From: Deltaproteobacteria bacterium
GTDB taxonomy: Bacteria; Desulfobacterota; Binatia; Bin18
Reading direction: 5' to 3'
DNA length: 37,484 nt
Assembly (NCBI GenBank): GCA_009692435.1
Contig: SHZE01000012.1
Location: 1 to 37,484, forward strand
Translations under genes and position numbers: made by a program
Notes under the pieces: generated by a model
Told to the model about the DNA's origin: nothing
Databases searched by the model: none
Seen by the model: the letters and a program-made list of their open reading frames with translations, nothing else
Shown: one piece after another, positions 24,995 to 33,641 of the stretch
Layout: each line of letters begins with the position of its first letter
Numbering within the stretch: the first letter of the stretch is position 1

Positions 24995-27637
24995 TTAGCT
25001 TCCTTTTTCGACCAGCTCGTACACCTTCCGCAATGCCTCATCCAACCGCGCGACATCCTTACCACCCGCCTGGGCGAAGTCCGGGCGGCCACCGCCTCCA
25101 CCGCCTACGATCGGCGCGATCTGCTTGATGATGTTGCCCGCATGGTGCGTCTTGGTGATCTCCTTGCTGACGCCGACCAACAACAGCGCACGATCTCCTT
25201 GCACCGTGCCCAGCACCACCACAGCCGGTTGTAACTTGTCACGCAACTTGTCGGCCATCTCTCGTAGCGCTTTGTCTTCCACGCCTTCAACGCGGCTGGC
25301 AACCACATTCACGCCGTTCACTTTCCGCACGCGCGCGGTAATTTCGTCGCTTTGTGAGCCCGCCAGTTTGTTTTGGAGTTGCGCGAGTTGTTTTTCGAGG
25401 TCGCGACGTTCGGCGAGCAGTTTTTCCAGTTTCTCGACCGCATCCTCTTCGGTGCCTTTGAGAATCGTGCCCACTTCCTTCAGCACCTTTTCCCGCTGCC
25501 GTACCCACTCCAGGGCTCCATCGCCCGTCGTTGCTTCGACCCGCCGGACACCGGATGCGACTCCTGCTTCAGCTTTCAGCTTGAATAGGCCAATATCGCC
25601 AGTCCGCGTGATGTGCGTGCCACCGCAGAGTTCAGTGGAAAAGTCCCCCATCTTAATCACCCGCACGCGCTCTCCATATTTTTCACCAAAGAACGCCAGC
25701 GCGCCACTTTTCAGGGCGTCATTGAGTGACATCTCCTGGCTAGTCACTTCCGCGTTTTCACGAATATGCGCGTTGACCATATCTTCAATGCGCTCCAGCA
25801 CCTCATCCTTGACCGGACTGGTATGGGTGAAGTCGAAACGTAAACGATCCGGTGTCACCAATGAACCCGCCTGACGCACATGCGGCCCCAACAACTCGCG
25901 CAAGGCCGAGTGCAGGACGTGAGTCGCCGAATGGTTGAGCCGGATCGCTTCGCGCCGCTCAGCGTTGATGACCAACCGTACCCGGTCTCCGGTTTGAAGT
26001 GCCCCTTGCTGAACCCGCCCACGATGGACCACCAGAAAGGGCTGCGGCTTCAAGGTGTCAAGGACTTCGACAATATCACCTCGGCTCGTCTCAATTCGTC
26101 CGGTATCGCCTACCTGCCCGCCAGATTCACCATAGAAAGGAGTCTCAGCCGTGACGATCTCTACCTCTTCTCCCGCCCGCACGGCATTGGTGCGAGGTTC
26201 ACCATTCACGAGCACCGCGAGCACTTCGGATTCCCATTCCACGATGCGATCACCAGCAAAACGAGAGCGGAGGTCGGTCAATCCGGCACTGATGTAGACC
26301 GTGCCTTTCTGTCCTTCACGGGCGCGGGCGCGTTGTTCGTCCATTGCCTGGTCGAACCCCGCGCGATCAAGCGTGAGCCCTTCTGATGACAGGAAATCCT
26401 CGGTCAAATCCAAGGGGAAGCCGTAGGTGTCGTATAAACGGAACGCGGCATCGCCAGTCAAGGTCGTCTGGCCGCTCTTGCGGACCGAATAAATCTCTTG
26501 CTCCAGCAGTGAGAGCCCCCGGCCCAACGTATCGGAGAAACGGACCTCTTCGGTGCGCACCACTTCAGTGACATAGTCTTTGCGCTCGATCAGTTCTGGA
26601 TACGCCGCACCCATTAAGCGCACGACGCTCTCGGTTGCGTGCGAGAAAAAGGGAGCCTCAAACCCAAGCAGCCGCCCGTGACGCAACGCGCGCCGCATGA
26701 TGCGCCGTAGCACATACCCACGCCCATCATTGGTCGGCACGACACCATCGGCAATCACAAACGCGGCTGCACGGGCATGATCCGCGATGACGCGAAAGGA
26801 AATATCCTGTTCGGGATCACTGCCGTAGCGTTTGCCGCTGAGCTCTTCCATCGCACGGATCACATCCCGGAGGAGGTCGGTATCGTAGTTCCCGCGCGCC
26901 CCTTGGAGGATAGAGGTAATACGCTCCATGCCCATGCCGGTATCGACATGTTTCGCTGGTAACTCGGACAGCGATTGGTCAGCACTGCGATTGTATTGGA
27001 TAAAGACGAGGTTCCACAGTTCCATGTAGCGTGGGCAGTTCCCATTGACACTACAGGTGTGGCCAGGCGTATTTTCCTTCTCACATATCCCGGGGCCGCG
27101 GTCGATGTGGATTTCCGAGCATGGACCGCAAGGCCCGGTCTCACCCATTTCCCAGAAATTATCTTTTTCCGCAAAACGGAGGATCTGCGCTTCGTTGATG
27201 TCGGTCAGTGTTCGCCACCAGTCTTCGGCCTCATCGTCTGTGTTATAGACGGTCGCCCACAGCTTGTCCTTTGGTAGCTTCCAGACCTCAGTCAATAATT
27301 GCCAAGCCCACGAAATCGCCTCTTTCTTGTAGTAATCGCCGAACGACCAATTGCCGAGCATCTCAAAGAAGGTGTGATGATAAGTGTCGCGCCCCACTTC
27401 TTCGAGATCGTTGTGTTTGCCGGAGACACGTAAGCACTTTTGCGAATTAACGACCCGTCGCTGGGTTGGTTTTTCAAGATCAAGAAAAATGTTCTTAAAC
27501 GACACCATGCCCGCGTTCGTGAACATCAACGTCGGATCACTGGCCGGAATGAGCGAGGCACTCGGCACAATCTGATGCCCCTGTTGCGCAAAGAAGTGGA
27601 GGAAGCTGTCGCGAATTTCTTTTCCTGTCATGGACAT
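24995..27637 (-). CDS. alaS: Alanyl-tRNA synthetase
   Basis: This class II synthetase charges tRNA-Ala and edits misacylated Ser/Gly. The 880 residues are normal in length. The aminoacylation core begins EIRDSFLHFFAQQGH, with class II motif 1 near DPTLMFTNAGM. The editing domain carries the zinc motifs HSATHVLHSALREL and CGGTH. The C-terminal coiled coil (KLEKLLAERRDLEKQLAQLQ) precedes the Gly-rich DHHA1 end GGGGGGRPDFAQAGG. The ATG at 27637 (or the ATG two codons later) follows a GAGAGAGAAAAAG stretch. It lies between recX and phoH on the minus strand. Confidence 0.97.
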   Translation of the reverse strand: MSMTGKEIRDSFLHFFAQQGHQIVPSASLIPASDPTLMFTNAGMVSFKNIFLDLEKPTQRRVVNSQKCLRVSGKHNDLEEVGRDTYHHTFFEMLGNWSFGDYYKKEAISWAWQLLTEVWKLPKDKLWATVYNTDDEAEDWWRTLTDINEAQILRFAEKDNFWEMGETGPCGPCSEIHIDRGPGICEKENTPGHTCSVNGNCPRYMELWNLVFIQYNRSADQSLSELPAKHVDTGMGMERITSILQGARGNYDTDLLRDVIRAMEELSGKRYGSDPEQDISFRVIADHARAAAFVIADGVVPTNDGRGYVLRRIMRRALRHGRLLGFEAPFFSHATESVVRLMGAAYPELIERKDYVTEVVRTEEVRFSDTLGRGLSLLEQEIYSVRKSGQTTLTGDAAFRLYDTYGFPLDLTEDFLSSEGLTLDRAGFDQAMDEQRARAREGQKGTVYISAGLTDLRSRFAGDRIVEWESEVLAVLVNGEPRTNAVRAGEEVEIVTAETPFYGESGGQVGDTGRIETSRGDIVEVLDTLKPQPFLVVHRGRVQQGALQTGDRVRLVINAERREAIRLNHSATHVLHSALRELLGPHVRQAGSLVTPDRLRFDFTHTSPVKDEVLERIEDMVNAHIRENAEVTSQEMSLNDALKSGALAFFGEKYGERVRVIKMGDFSTELCGGTHITRTGDIGLFKLKAEAGVASGVRRVEATTGDGALEWVRQREKVLKEVGTILKGTEEDAVEKLEKLLAERRDLEKQLAQLQNKLAGSQSDEITARVRKVNGVNVVASRVEGVEDKALREMADKLRDKLQPAVVVLGTVQGDRALLLVGVSKEITKTHHAGNIIKQIAPIVGGGGGGRPDFAQAGGKDVARLDEALRKVYELVEKGS

Positions 27638-27656
27638 GCTTTTTCTCTCTCAAGTC

Positions 27657-28181
27657 TTAGTCTTCGTTCTCGTTTTCTGTCGCTGTTGCGCATTCGTCGC
27701 TCGGTGCATTGCCCATGACACTCTCGACGACCTCCTGAGAGTAACCGCGACGCAACAACAAGCGAAATGCCCGTGCGTACATCCGAGGTTGTTGTAGCGC
27801 GTCCGCCGAAAATCGGCTAGCCAGGAGTTGGCGCGCCGAAGCATGAACCTCCATTGCGTCGTTGGCAGTGAGGACATGGTCAATGGTATGTGACGAGAAG
27901 CCCTTGTGCGCGAGCTTTGCCTTGATCCCTGCGGGACCAAATCCCCGCGCGTTCAGACGTTCACTCTGGTCGGCAGCCAGGCGGGAGTCATTCAGATACT
28001 TTTGTTCCTTGAGGCGCATCACTGTGCGGATGACGGCCTCTTCCGTGAAGCCTTTCACGAGGAGTTTGGAGCTGAGCACCTGCTCGCTGTAATCACGCTG
28101 AGCGAGCAGGCGATAGGCGTATTCGAGAGGAGAGAGGGTAGTGGATTGCGGATCGCGGATCGTGGATCGCGGATTTTTCAT
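27657..28181 (-). CDS. recX: Recombination regulatory protein RecX
   Basis: RecX inhibits RecA filament extension. The 174-residue protein contains the three-helix repeats typical of the family: PLEYAYRLLAQRDYSEQVL, GFTEEAVIRTVMRLKEQ and YLNDSRLAADQSERL, then GPAGIKAKLAHKGF. The ATG at 28181 overlaps the stop of the preceding Uma2-family gene (ATGA), which decides the start. Residues 3-14 (PRSTIRDPQST) are translated from a 7-nt tandem array, with no other good start codon between the array and the conserved part. Normally recX follows recA directly; here a nuclease gene intervenes. The C-terminal tail is Glu/Asn-rich. Confidence 0.88.
   Translation of the reverse strand: MKNPRSTIRDPQSTTLSPLEYAYRLLAQRDYSEQVLSSKLLVKGFTEEAVIRTVMRLKEQKYLNDSRLAADQSERLNARGFGPAGIKAKLAHKGFSSHTIDHVLTANDAMEVHASARQLLASRFSADALQQPRMYARAFRLLLRRGYSQEVVESVMGNAPSDECATATENENED
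28141..28175. repeat. Five heptamers inside the recX 5' end
   Basis: The plus strand reads gtggatt, gcggatc, gcggatc, gtggatc, gcggatt in exact 7-nt steps. The array lies within the first 14 codons of recX, so loss or gain of a unit would change the reading frame. Confidence 0.9.
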
Positions 28182-28753
28182 GCCGATAGATCGACTTTGT
28201 CGTAGACCTCGGCGAGTACCAGCTCGCACTCAATGGAAGAGAGGTGCATGGTATCCTTCACGTCATCGGTTTCTGATAGGAGCCAGCGATTTTCAGGCTG
28301 TCGCACGAAACGTTCGACATGACATGTCTCTTGAGAAACCAGCACGTACCCCATGAGGGAAGCAAACGTTCGATAATGTTGAAATTTCCCTCCTCGGTCG
28401 TAGTCTTTTGTGGAGTCTGACAAGACTTCAATAATGAGGGTGGGGTTGAGCAGCGTGTCCTTCTGATCATCCGCGAGCTGAGCCTGTCCACAGACGACGA
28501 TCACATCGGGATACGTGTACAGGCCGGTCGGGCTCACCCGTACGCGCAAGTCCGCCGAATACACCGCGCACGGGCGCCCTCTTAGTTGCCCGCCTAAAGA
28601 GACAACTAGATTCGTGACGATAAGCACGTGGCGGACACTCGCGCCCGCCATCCCGAACATTTCCCCGTTGACATACTCGCTCTTGTATTCAGCTTTCCGC
28701 TCAATGGCCAGATATTCTTCCGGGGTTAAGTAAGTTTTGAGTTGTGAAGACAT
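28178..28753 (-). CDS. Uma2-family (DUF820) restriction-like nuclease
   Basis: This 191-residue protein belongs to the Uma2/DUF820 family of PD-(D/E)xK-fold putative endonucleases. Visible features are the N-terminal YLTPEEYLAIERKAEYKSEY, the EYVNGEMFGMAG strand, and the catalytic-type segment YPDVIVVCG. LNPTLIIEVLSDSTKDYDRGGKFQHYR follows, where Asp, Glu and Lys of the fold are expected. These proteins are scattered across genomes, often in many copies, and most are of unknown biological role. GGAG precedes the ATG at 28753. It sits between recA and recX and overlaps recX by ATGA. Confidence 0.85.
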   Translation of the reverse strand: MSSQLKTYLTPEEYLAIERKAEYKSEYVNGEMFGMAGASVRHVLIVTNLVVSLGGQLRGRPCAVYSADLRVRVSPTGLYTYPDVIVVCGQAQLADDQKDTLLNPTLIIEVLSDSTKDYDRGGKFQHYRTFASLMGYVLVSQETCHVERFVRQPENRWLLSETDDVKDTMHLSSIECELVLAEVYDKVDLSA

Positions 28754-28782
28754 GGCTCAGCTCCGTCGATGAAGGGAGTAGG

Positions 28783-29805
28783 TTACGCCTCTTCCGCAAC
28801 TGCCGCAGTCGCCACCCCAAACTTCTCGCGAATTTTGCTTTCGATGATCTGAGAAATCTCAGGATGCTCTTTGAGGTATTCCTTGGCGTTCTCTCGTCCT
28901 TGCCCGATGCGGTCGCCGCTGAACGAGTACCAGGCGCCGGATTTATCGACAATCCCGTTCTCCGACCCAATATCAACCAGTTCCCCTTCTTTCGACACGC
29001 CACTACCATAGAGCACGTCAAACTCTGCTTCCTTGAACGGTGGAGCGACTTTGTTCTTCACCACTTTTACTTTGGTGCGGTTCCCCACGATCTCTTCTCC
29101 TTGCTTCACCGCGCCAGTGCGGCGAATATCGAGACGTACGGAAGCGTAAAACTTGAGCGCGTTCCCGCCAGTCGTCGTTTCGGGATTGCCAAACATAACC
29201 CCGATCTTCATGCGGATCTGATTGATAAAGATGATCAGGGTGCGGGACCGTGAGATGCTGCCCACCAGTTTGCGTAAGGCTTGTGACATCAGCCGCGCTT
29301 GCAGTCCCATTTGCGGTTCGCCCATTTCGCCTTCGATTTCTGCTCGTGGGGTCAGTGCGGCTACCGAGTCAATGACAATGACGTCAATTGCGCTACTGCG
29401 GACCAGGGTGTCGGTGATTTCGAGCGCTTGTTCGCCGTTATCAGGTTGAGAGACGAGCAGTTCATCCACTTTCACGCCGAGCTTCTGGGCGTAGCCCATA
29501 TCGAGGGCATGTTCGGCGTCGATGTAGGTGCAGGTACCCCCGATCTTTTGGGCTTGCGCGACGACTTGCAGAGCCAAGGTGGTTTTACCGGAGGACTCTG
29601 GTCCGTAGATTTCCACAATACGGCCACGCGGCAGCCCACCAATCCCAAGTGCGAGATCAAGGGTCAGTGAGCCCGTCGAGATGACGGGAATGTCTTGGAT
29701 AATTGCCGCTTCCCCAAGTTTCATGATCGCGCCTTTACCAAATTGCTTTTCAATTTGGCTGACCGCAAGATCAAGGGCGCGGCTACGGTCTTTGTCATTA
29801 GCCAT
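28783..29805 (-). CDS. recA: Recombinase RecA
   Basis: RecA drives homologous recombination and SOS signalling. The 340-residue protein has the Walker [10 protein letters not shown], the MAW region around [11 protein letters not shown], and Walker [13 protein letters not shown]. Loop L1 is [15 protein letters not shown], and loop L2 includes [20 protein letters not shown]. The acidic C-terminus ends VAEEA. The GAGAACACC-like site upstream of the ATG at 29805 is modest. The gene follows thpR by 24 nt, so it may be transcribed from the pgpA-cinA promoter; I see no clear LexA box in the short gap. Confidence 0.98.
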   Translation of the reverse strand: MANDKDRSRALDLAVSQIEKQFGKGAIMKLGEAAIIQDIPVISTGSLTLDLALGIGGLPRGRIVEIYGPESSGKTTLALQVVAQAQKIGGTCTYIDAEHALDMGYAQKLGVKVDELLVSQPDNGEQALEITDTLVRSSAIDVIVIDSVAALTPRAEIEGEMGEPQMGLQARLMSQALRKLVGSISRSRTLIIFINQIRMKIGVMFGNPETTTGGNALKFYASVRLDIRRTGAVKQGEEIVGNRTKVKVVKNKVAPPFKEAEFDVLYGSGVSKEGELVDIGSENGIVDKSGAWYSFSGDRIGQGRENAKEYLKEHPEISQIIESKIREKFGVATAAVAEEA

Positions 29806-29829
29806 CAGGTGTTCTCCTCATGCGATTTG

Positions 29830-30387
29830 CTACGGCGTCAAGGCAATTGATCCAAGCGGACGGTAGACTGCTCCGGTCGGGTGCAGGTCACTCTGATACA
29901 AGGTCACCTGGTTAATCTCGCTCTCTCCGAAGCGCGTGTGCTCCTGCGCTGTTATGACTGCCAGCACCTGCTCCCACCCTTGGAGCGACCGAACACGTCC
30001 GAGAGTCAAGTGAGGGGTAAATGCGCGCCCTTCTGGCGGGCAGTCAAGCGACATCAACGCCGTTTCGATTTTCTCGCTCAGCGCTGCGAGCCCCTCACCA
30101 TATAACCCAGCCCACACGACACGTGGACGTTTGAGGTTAGGGAACGCTCCAAGTCCCTGGGCCACAACACGGCACGACGGATGCGTGCGGAGCGCTTGGC
30201 TGAGGACCTCTAAAATTGGGGCAACTTGATCGCGCGCGATGTCACCAAGGAACTTCAGCGTCAGGTGCCATCCCTCGGCGCGTGTCCAGCGAATGTCTCC
30301 TCTGGTGGACTGGAGGGCGAGCTGTATTTTCGCTATTTCTTCGATTACCACAGGGGCAAGATTAACGGCAATAAAGGCGCGAATCAA
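29830..30387 (-). CDS. thpR: RNA 2',3'-cyclic phosphodiesterase (2'-5' RNA ligase family)
   Basis: This 2H-phosphoesterase opens 2',3'-cyclic phosphates on RNA and can join 2'-5' ends. The two HxTx motifs are His41-Leu-Thr43 (GWHLTLKFLG) and His126-Leu-Thr128 (TPHLTLGRV). The length is 185 residues, normal for the family. The start is taken as the TTG at 30387, giving MIRAFIAVNL, because AGAGG lies 8 nt upstream. The frame is open to 30468, but that part is translated from a heptamer array. It lies between cinA and recA, a common order in deltaproteobacterial-type genomes. Confidence 0.9.
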   Translation of the reverse strand: MIRAFIAVNLAPVVIEEIAKIQLALQSTRGDIRWTRAEGWHLTLKFLGDIARDQVAPILEVLSQALRTHPSCRVVAQGLGAFPNLKRPRVVWAGLYGEGLAALSEKIETALMSLDCPPEGRAFTPHLTLGRVRSLQGWEQVLAVITAQEHTRFGESEINQVTLYQSDLHPTGAVYRPLGSIALTP

Positions 30388-30405
30388 GACGGGAACCTCT
30401 TGGAA

Positions 30406-30511
30406 AATGAAGAATGAAGAATGAAGAATTAGGGATGAAGAGTTGAGAGCAAAAATCCACCCGGACACTCTCCATTCTTAATTTTCAATTTTCAATTCTT
30501 CATTCTTCACT
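30406..30511. repeat. Mirror-image pair of heptamer arrays between cinA and thpR
   Basis: The left arm (30406-30447) has six 7-nt units: aatgaag three times, then aattagg, gatgaag, agttgag. The right arm (30470-30511) has six on the other strand: ctccatt, cttaatt, ttcaatt twice, cttcatt, cttcact. The arms are inverted copies separated by 22 nt, so the transcript could fold into a long imperfect hairpin. It lies in the cinA-thpR spacer. Confidence 0.9.
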
Positions 30512-30518
30512 CCTTCGT

Positions 30519-31802
30519 CTATCTGCGAATAAACCCGGACTCGGCAATCGGAATTCCCAGCAAAGAGCGGCGGACCCAGTCGAGTGTGAGTTGGGCAATC
30601 AGCGTTTTGATCCAGTCGCGGTTGCCCCACAATTGATACTTGCGCGCGACCAATGTCCCCTCCGCCGCAAGGGCCAGAAACGCCGTCCCCACTGGTTTCT
30701 CCGGTGTTCCACCACCAGGCCCGGCGATGCCAGTGACAGCAACCCCGATGTCTGTGCCTAAGCGTTCGCGGACTCCCGCTGCCATCTCGCGGGCCGTCTC
30801 TTCACTAATTGAGCCGTGCAACTTGATCGTCTCTGGTTTGACCCCCAAGAGGTTGATCTTGGCGGTATCGGCATACGCGAGTATCGAGCCGTGGAAGTAG
30901 GCGGAACTGCCTGGCACGTTAGTCAACCGGTGTGAGACCAGTCCGCCAGAGCAGGACTCGGCGAACGCGACCGTCTTTCCGTGTTGCTTCAGCAGTTTGC
31001 CGACGACGTCTTCCATCGTCACATCGCCCTCGCCATAGACATACGAACCAACACGAGAGCGGATGCGGTTGGACAGCTCTTCGAGACGAGCCTCCACTTC
31101 ATGAGGTTTTCCGCGCACTGTCACTTTCAAGGAAATCTGGGGGAAACTTGCGCGAAACGCTAAGCGTCCCTCGTGTTCGGCTACCGTTCCAGCCACCGCT
31201 TCATCAAGACCAGATTCACTGATGCCAAACGTCTGAAATGCCCGCGTGAGAAACACTTCGCCCCCACCACGCATCTGACGGAGCCACGGTAACACTGTTT
31301 CTTCCATCATCGGTTTGAGCTCGCGCGGCACGCCGGGAAGGATGATGAGATGCTTCCGCCCGTGGGGCGTATCGAGATCAACTCGGTATCCAGGTGCTGT
31401 GCCGAGGTGGTTGGCAATAATTTCCGCCCCTTTGGGAAATTTCGCTTGTTTCAGGTTGTTCTCCGGCATGGCACGGTTCAGCGAGGCGAAAAGTCGACGA
31501 ATGTTGTTGGCCACCTCGTCGGAAAAGAAGAGCTCGACCCCAGCGAGTTTCGCGACGAGCTCTGTCGTCAAATCATCCGCCGTGGGGCCAATCCCGCCAG
31601 TTGAGATAATCACGTCGGCCTTCTCGATTGCTTGTCGCCAGGCCCAAGTGATGCGTTCGGGAACATCACCTACGGTGAGGACGGCGGCCACATCAATACC
31701 CGCCTCGACCAATTTATCAGCGAGATAATTCGAGTTGGTATCAACAACTTTCCCCGTGGTGATTTCGTCACCGGTGCTGAGAATCGCCGCACGTTCGATC
31801 AT
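30519..31802 (-). CDS. cinA: CinA-family protein (nicotinamide-nucleotide amidohydrolase)
   Basis: This 427-residue CinA has the N-terminal molybdopterin-binding-like (COG1058) domain with STGGIGPTADDLT and LPGVPRELKPM. The C-terminal PncC-type domain has AFAESCSGGLVSHRLT and GIAGPGGGTPEKPVGT. Such two-domain CinA proteins hydrolyse ADP-ribose or deamidate NMN, and the gene is often linked to recA, as here. The ATG at 31802 overlaps the stop of pgpA (ATGA). A heptamer hairpin element separates it from thpR. Confidence 0.93.
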   Translation of the reverse strand: MIERAAILSTGDEITTGKVVDTNSNYLADKLVEAGIDVAAVLTVGDVPERITWAWRQAIEKADVIISTGGIGPTADDLTTELVAKLAGVELFFSDEVANNIRRLFASLNRAMPENNLKQAKFPKGAEIIANHLGTAPGYRVDLDTPHGRKHLIILPGVPRELKPMMEETVLPWLRQMRGGGEVFLTRAFQTFGISESGLDEAVAGTVAEHEGRLAFRASFPQISLKVTVRGKPHEVEARLEELSNRIRSRVGSYVYGEGDVTMEDVVGKLLKQHGKTVAFAESCSGGLVSHRLTNVPGSSAYFHGSILAYADTAKINLLGVKPETIKLHGSISEETAREMAAGVRERLGTDIGVAVTGIAGPGGGTPEKPVGTAFLALAAEGTLVARKYQLWGNRDWIKTLIAQLTLDWVRRSLLGIPIAESGFIRR

Positions 31803-32248
31803 AGTAATATCCTCACGATTAGGTTAGTATAAAGACCCGCGCACACGTCGTCGAGCACGACCCCGATGCCTCCCGGCACTTTTTGGTCAAAGAAGCTGGC
31901 TGGTGGCGGTTTGACAATATCAAAGAGGCGAAAGAGAAAAAAGGCGAGAATAAGCTGGGGCCACGTCACTTCCATGGCTGCTGTCGCGACCAAAAACCCC
32001 ATGAATTCGTCGATGACGATTTTGCCGCTATCGTGCTCTCCCAATTCACGATCGGCCACACCCGCCACCCAACACGCTCCGGCAATAGCGAGCACGATAG
32101 CGATCAAGTGCAAGGCAACGGAAAACGAAAAAAGCTGGGCGGAAAGCAAAATAAGCGGGATGGCGACCAGCGTGCCCACGGTGCCTGAGGCAAACGGGGC
32201 ATAGCCGCTGTAGGCTCCAGTCGCGACAAAGATGATGAGGGTGCGCAT
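31799..32248 (-). CDS. pgpA: Phosphatidylglycerophosphatase A
   Basis: This membrane phosphatase removes phosphate from phosphatidylglycerophosphate to yield phosphatidylglycerol. The 149-residue protein has about four hydrophobic segments and the PgpA motifs APFASGTVGTL, KIVIDEFMGFLV and FRLFDIVKPPPASFFDQ. The GGIGVVLDDVCAG end is also present. These acidic residues form the Mg-binding site. No ribosome site is visible before the ATG at 32248; instead a heptamer array begins 8 nt upstream. It overlaps cinA by 4 nt and is the first gene of the recA operon, unless the transcript comes from further upstream. Confidence 0.92.
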   Translation of the reverse strand: MRTLIIFVATGAYSGYAPFASGTVGTLVAIPLILLSAQLFSFSVALHLIAIVLAIAGACWVAGVADRELGEHDSGKIVIDEFMGFLVATAAMEVTWPQLILAFFLFRLFDIVKPPPASFFDQKVPGGIGVVLDDVCAGLYTNLIVRILL

Positions 32249-32255
32249 GGGGGGA

Positions 32256-32340
32256 CGTAAAGCGTAAAACGTAAAAAGAACTAAGAAAGCGTCCTCTTTT
32301 TTTATGCGTTACGCGTTACGCGTTACGCGTTACGCGTTAT
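32256..32340. repeat. Inverted pair of heptamer arrays upstream of pgpA
   Basis: The left arm has three units (cgtaaag, cgtaaaa, cgtaaaa; 32256-32276). The right arm has gcgttac four times plus gcgttat (32306-32340). The two are roughly inverted relative to each other, with 29 nt between. They fill nearly the whole spacer between pgpA and the next upstream gene. Confidence 0.85.
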
Positions 32341-32343
32341 TTT

Positions 32344-33579
32344 TTATTTTTGACTCTTTGCCAACTCATCACGAAAATTCGGATGCGCAATAGCAATCAG
32401 CGCTTCCGCACGGGCGCGGAGGTCCTTGCCTTTCATGCGGGCGACTCCATACTCCGTCACGATGTAGTCTGTACAGAAGCGTGGCGTCGTCACGACTGAT
32501 CCAGGTGCGAGACGCGGGACGATCTTTGAGTGTTTCCCGTCTTCGGTTGTTGAAGGTAAGGCGATGATGGATACCCCACCGTCAGACAGGGCTGCTGCTT
32601 CAACGTAATCAAGACTGCCGCCCACCCCGCTAATCTGCACCTCACCAATCGTCTCGCCGTTGCTCTGCCCATGAAGGTCGATTTCCACCGCTGAGTTGAT
32701 CGAGGCGAAGCGGGGTAATTTCGCCAGTTCGAGAATGTTATGGGTGACATTCACCGTCGCCATTTTCACTTGTGGTGTGCGGCCACAGAAATCGTACAGT
32801 TCCTTATCCCCCGCCAGTTCGCCAGTAATCATCTGCGGAGAATGCTTGGTATGCTCAACGAAATGAATCAGCCCTTGCGAGAGCATACCCGAATATAAAT
32901 TGATTCCCGGTTTATCCGCTAATCGATAGAGCGCCATGTCGGGAACCGAGCCCACTCCAAGTTGTACCCAGGCGTGATCCGGGATCAGGTCCAAGACATA
33001 CTCGACAATTTTGGTGTCCCGTTCGCTCTGGTGTGGAGTGTGATATTCGCCTATCGGCGCGGACGATTCGACCGCGAGGTGAATTTTGTCGATGGGCACG
33101 CGACTGTCGCCACCAGTGACCGGCATATTGGTGTTGATCTCGGCGATGACCAGTTTGGCGCTCTTGATGAAATCTTGGTACAGGCTGACGGAGATGCCCA
33201 AGCTCACGGTGCCATCGGACTGCGGTGGCGAGACTTGTGTCACCACCACATCGGGCTTGATGGGCCCGTCTTTACTGACGATACGAGTGATCTCGCTAAA
33301 GCGCATCGGCACGAATCCCGCGCGCTTCTCCTTGAAAATTTGACGAATGCGCGGCGCGGCTTGCCAGGTCATGTAGCGAAAATTGGTACCAAGCCCCTTG
33401 CGTAAAAACGTATACTCACCAAACGCCAACCCGGAGTAAATCGTCAGGTTATGAAAGCGTTCGACCTCTTGCTGAAACGCCTCATACAACGTCGTTGGCT
33501 CAACGCAGCCGTGGGGGAAGATCACGATACTGCCATCCGGAATCGCGCGAATGGCTTCGGTCGGTGTCACCAGTTTCAT
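32344..33579 (-). CDS. Acetyl-CoA hydrolase/4-hydroxybutyrate CoA-transferase family
   Basis: This 411-residue family I CoA-transferase resembles 4-hydroxybutyrate CoA-transferase and acetyl-CoA hydrolase. The N-terminal half carries VVVTQVSPPQSDGTVSLG and the C-terminal half INSAVEIDLHGQSNGE, whose Glu is the expected covalent catalytic residue. ISGVGGSLDYVEAA (a GxGG loop) and the end VTEYGVARMKGKDLRARA follow. AGTAGGAC precedes the ATG at 33579. It is cotranscribed with the alcohol dehydrogenase gene upstream. The acyl group used is unknown; with the fused 3-oxoacid CoA-transferase nearby it suggests organic-acid activation. Confidence 0.88.
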   Translation of the reverse strand: MKLVTPTEAIRAIPDGSIVIFPHGCVEPTTLYEAFQQEVERFHNLTIYSGLAFGEYTFLRKGLGTNFRYMTWQAAPRIRQIFKEKRAGFVPMRFSEITRIVSKDGPIKPDVVVTQVSPPQSDGTVSLGISVSLYQDFIKSAKLVIAEINTNMPVTGGDSRVPIDKIHLAVESSAPIGEYHTPHQSERDTKIVEYVLDLIPDHAWVQLGVGSVPDMALYRLADKPGINLYSGMLSQGLIHFVEHTKHSPQMITGELAGDKELYDFCGRTPQVKMATVNVTHNILELAKLPRFASINSAVEIDLHGQSNGETIGEVQISGVGGSLDYVEAAALSDGGVSIIALPSTTEDGKHSKIVPRLAPGSVVTTPRFCTDYIVTEYGVARMKGKDLRARAEALIAIAHPNFRDELAKSQK

Positions 33580-33602
33580 AATGTCCTACTTTCTCTTTCG
33601 AA

Positions 33603-33641
33603 CTACTGACTACTGAATCTGACTACTGACTACTGACTACT
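33603..33641. repeat. CTACTGA heptamer array
   Basis: Four perfect CTACTGA units, two on each side of one shortened unit, and a partial copy occupy the spacer between two minus-strand genes. The array overlaps the stop codon of the alcohol dehydrogenase gene, whose TAG is part of a repeat unit. Confidence 0.9.

Noticed and set aside
25125..25874. Plus-strand Ser/Thr/Arg-rich open frame opposite alaS
   Set aside because: The low-complexity translation is antisense to conserved AlaRS editing motifs.
30406..30511. Regularly spaced repeats considered as a CRISPR array
   Set aside because: Units are 7 nt with no unique spacers and no cas genes; they are tandem repeats.
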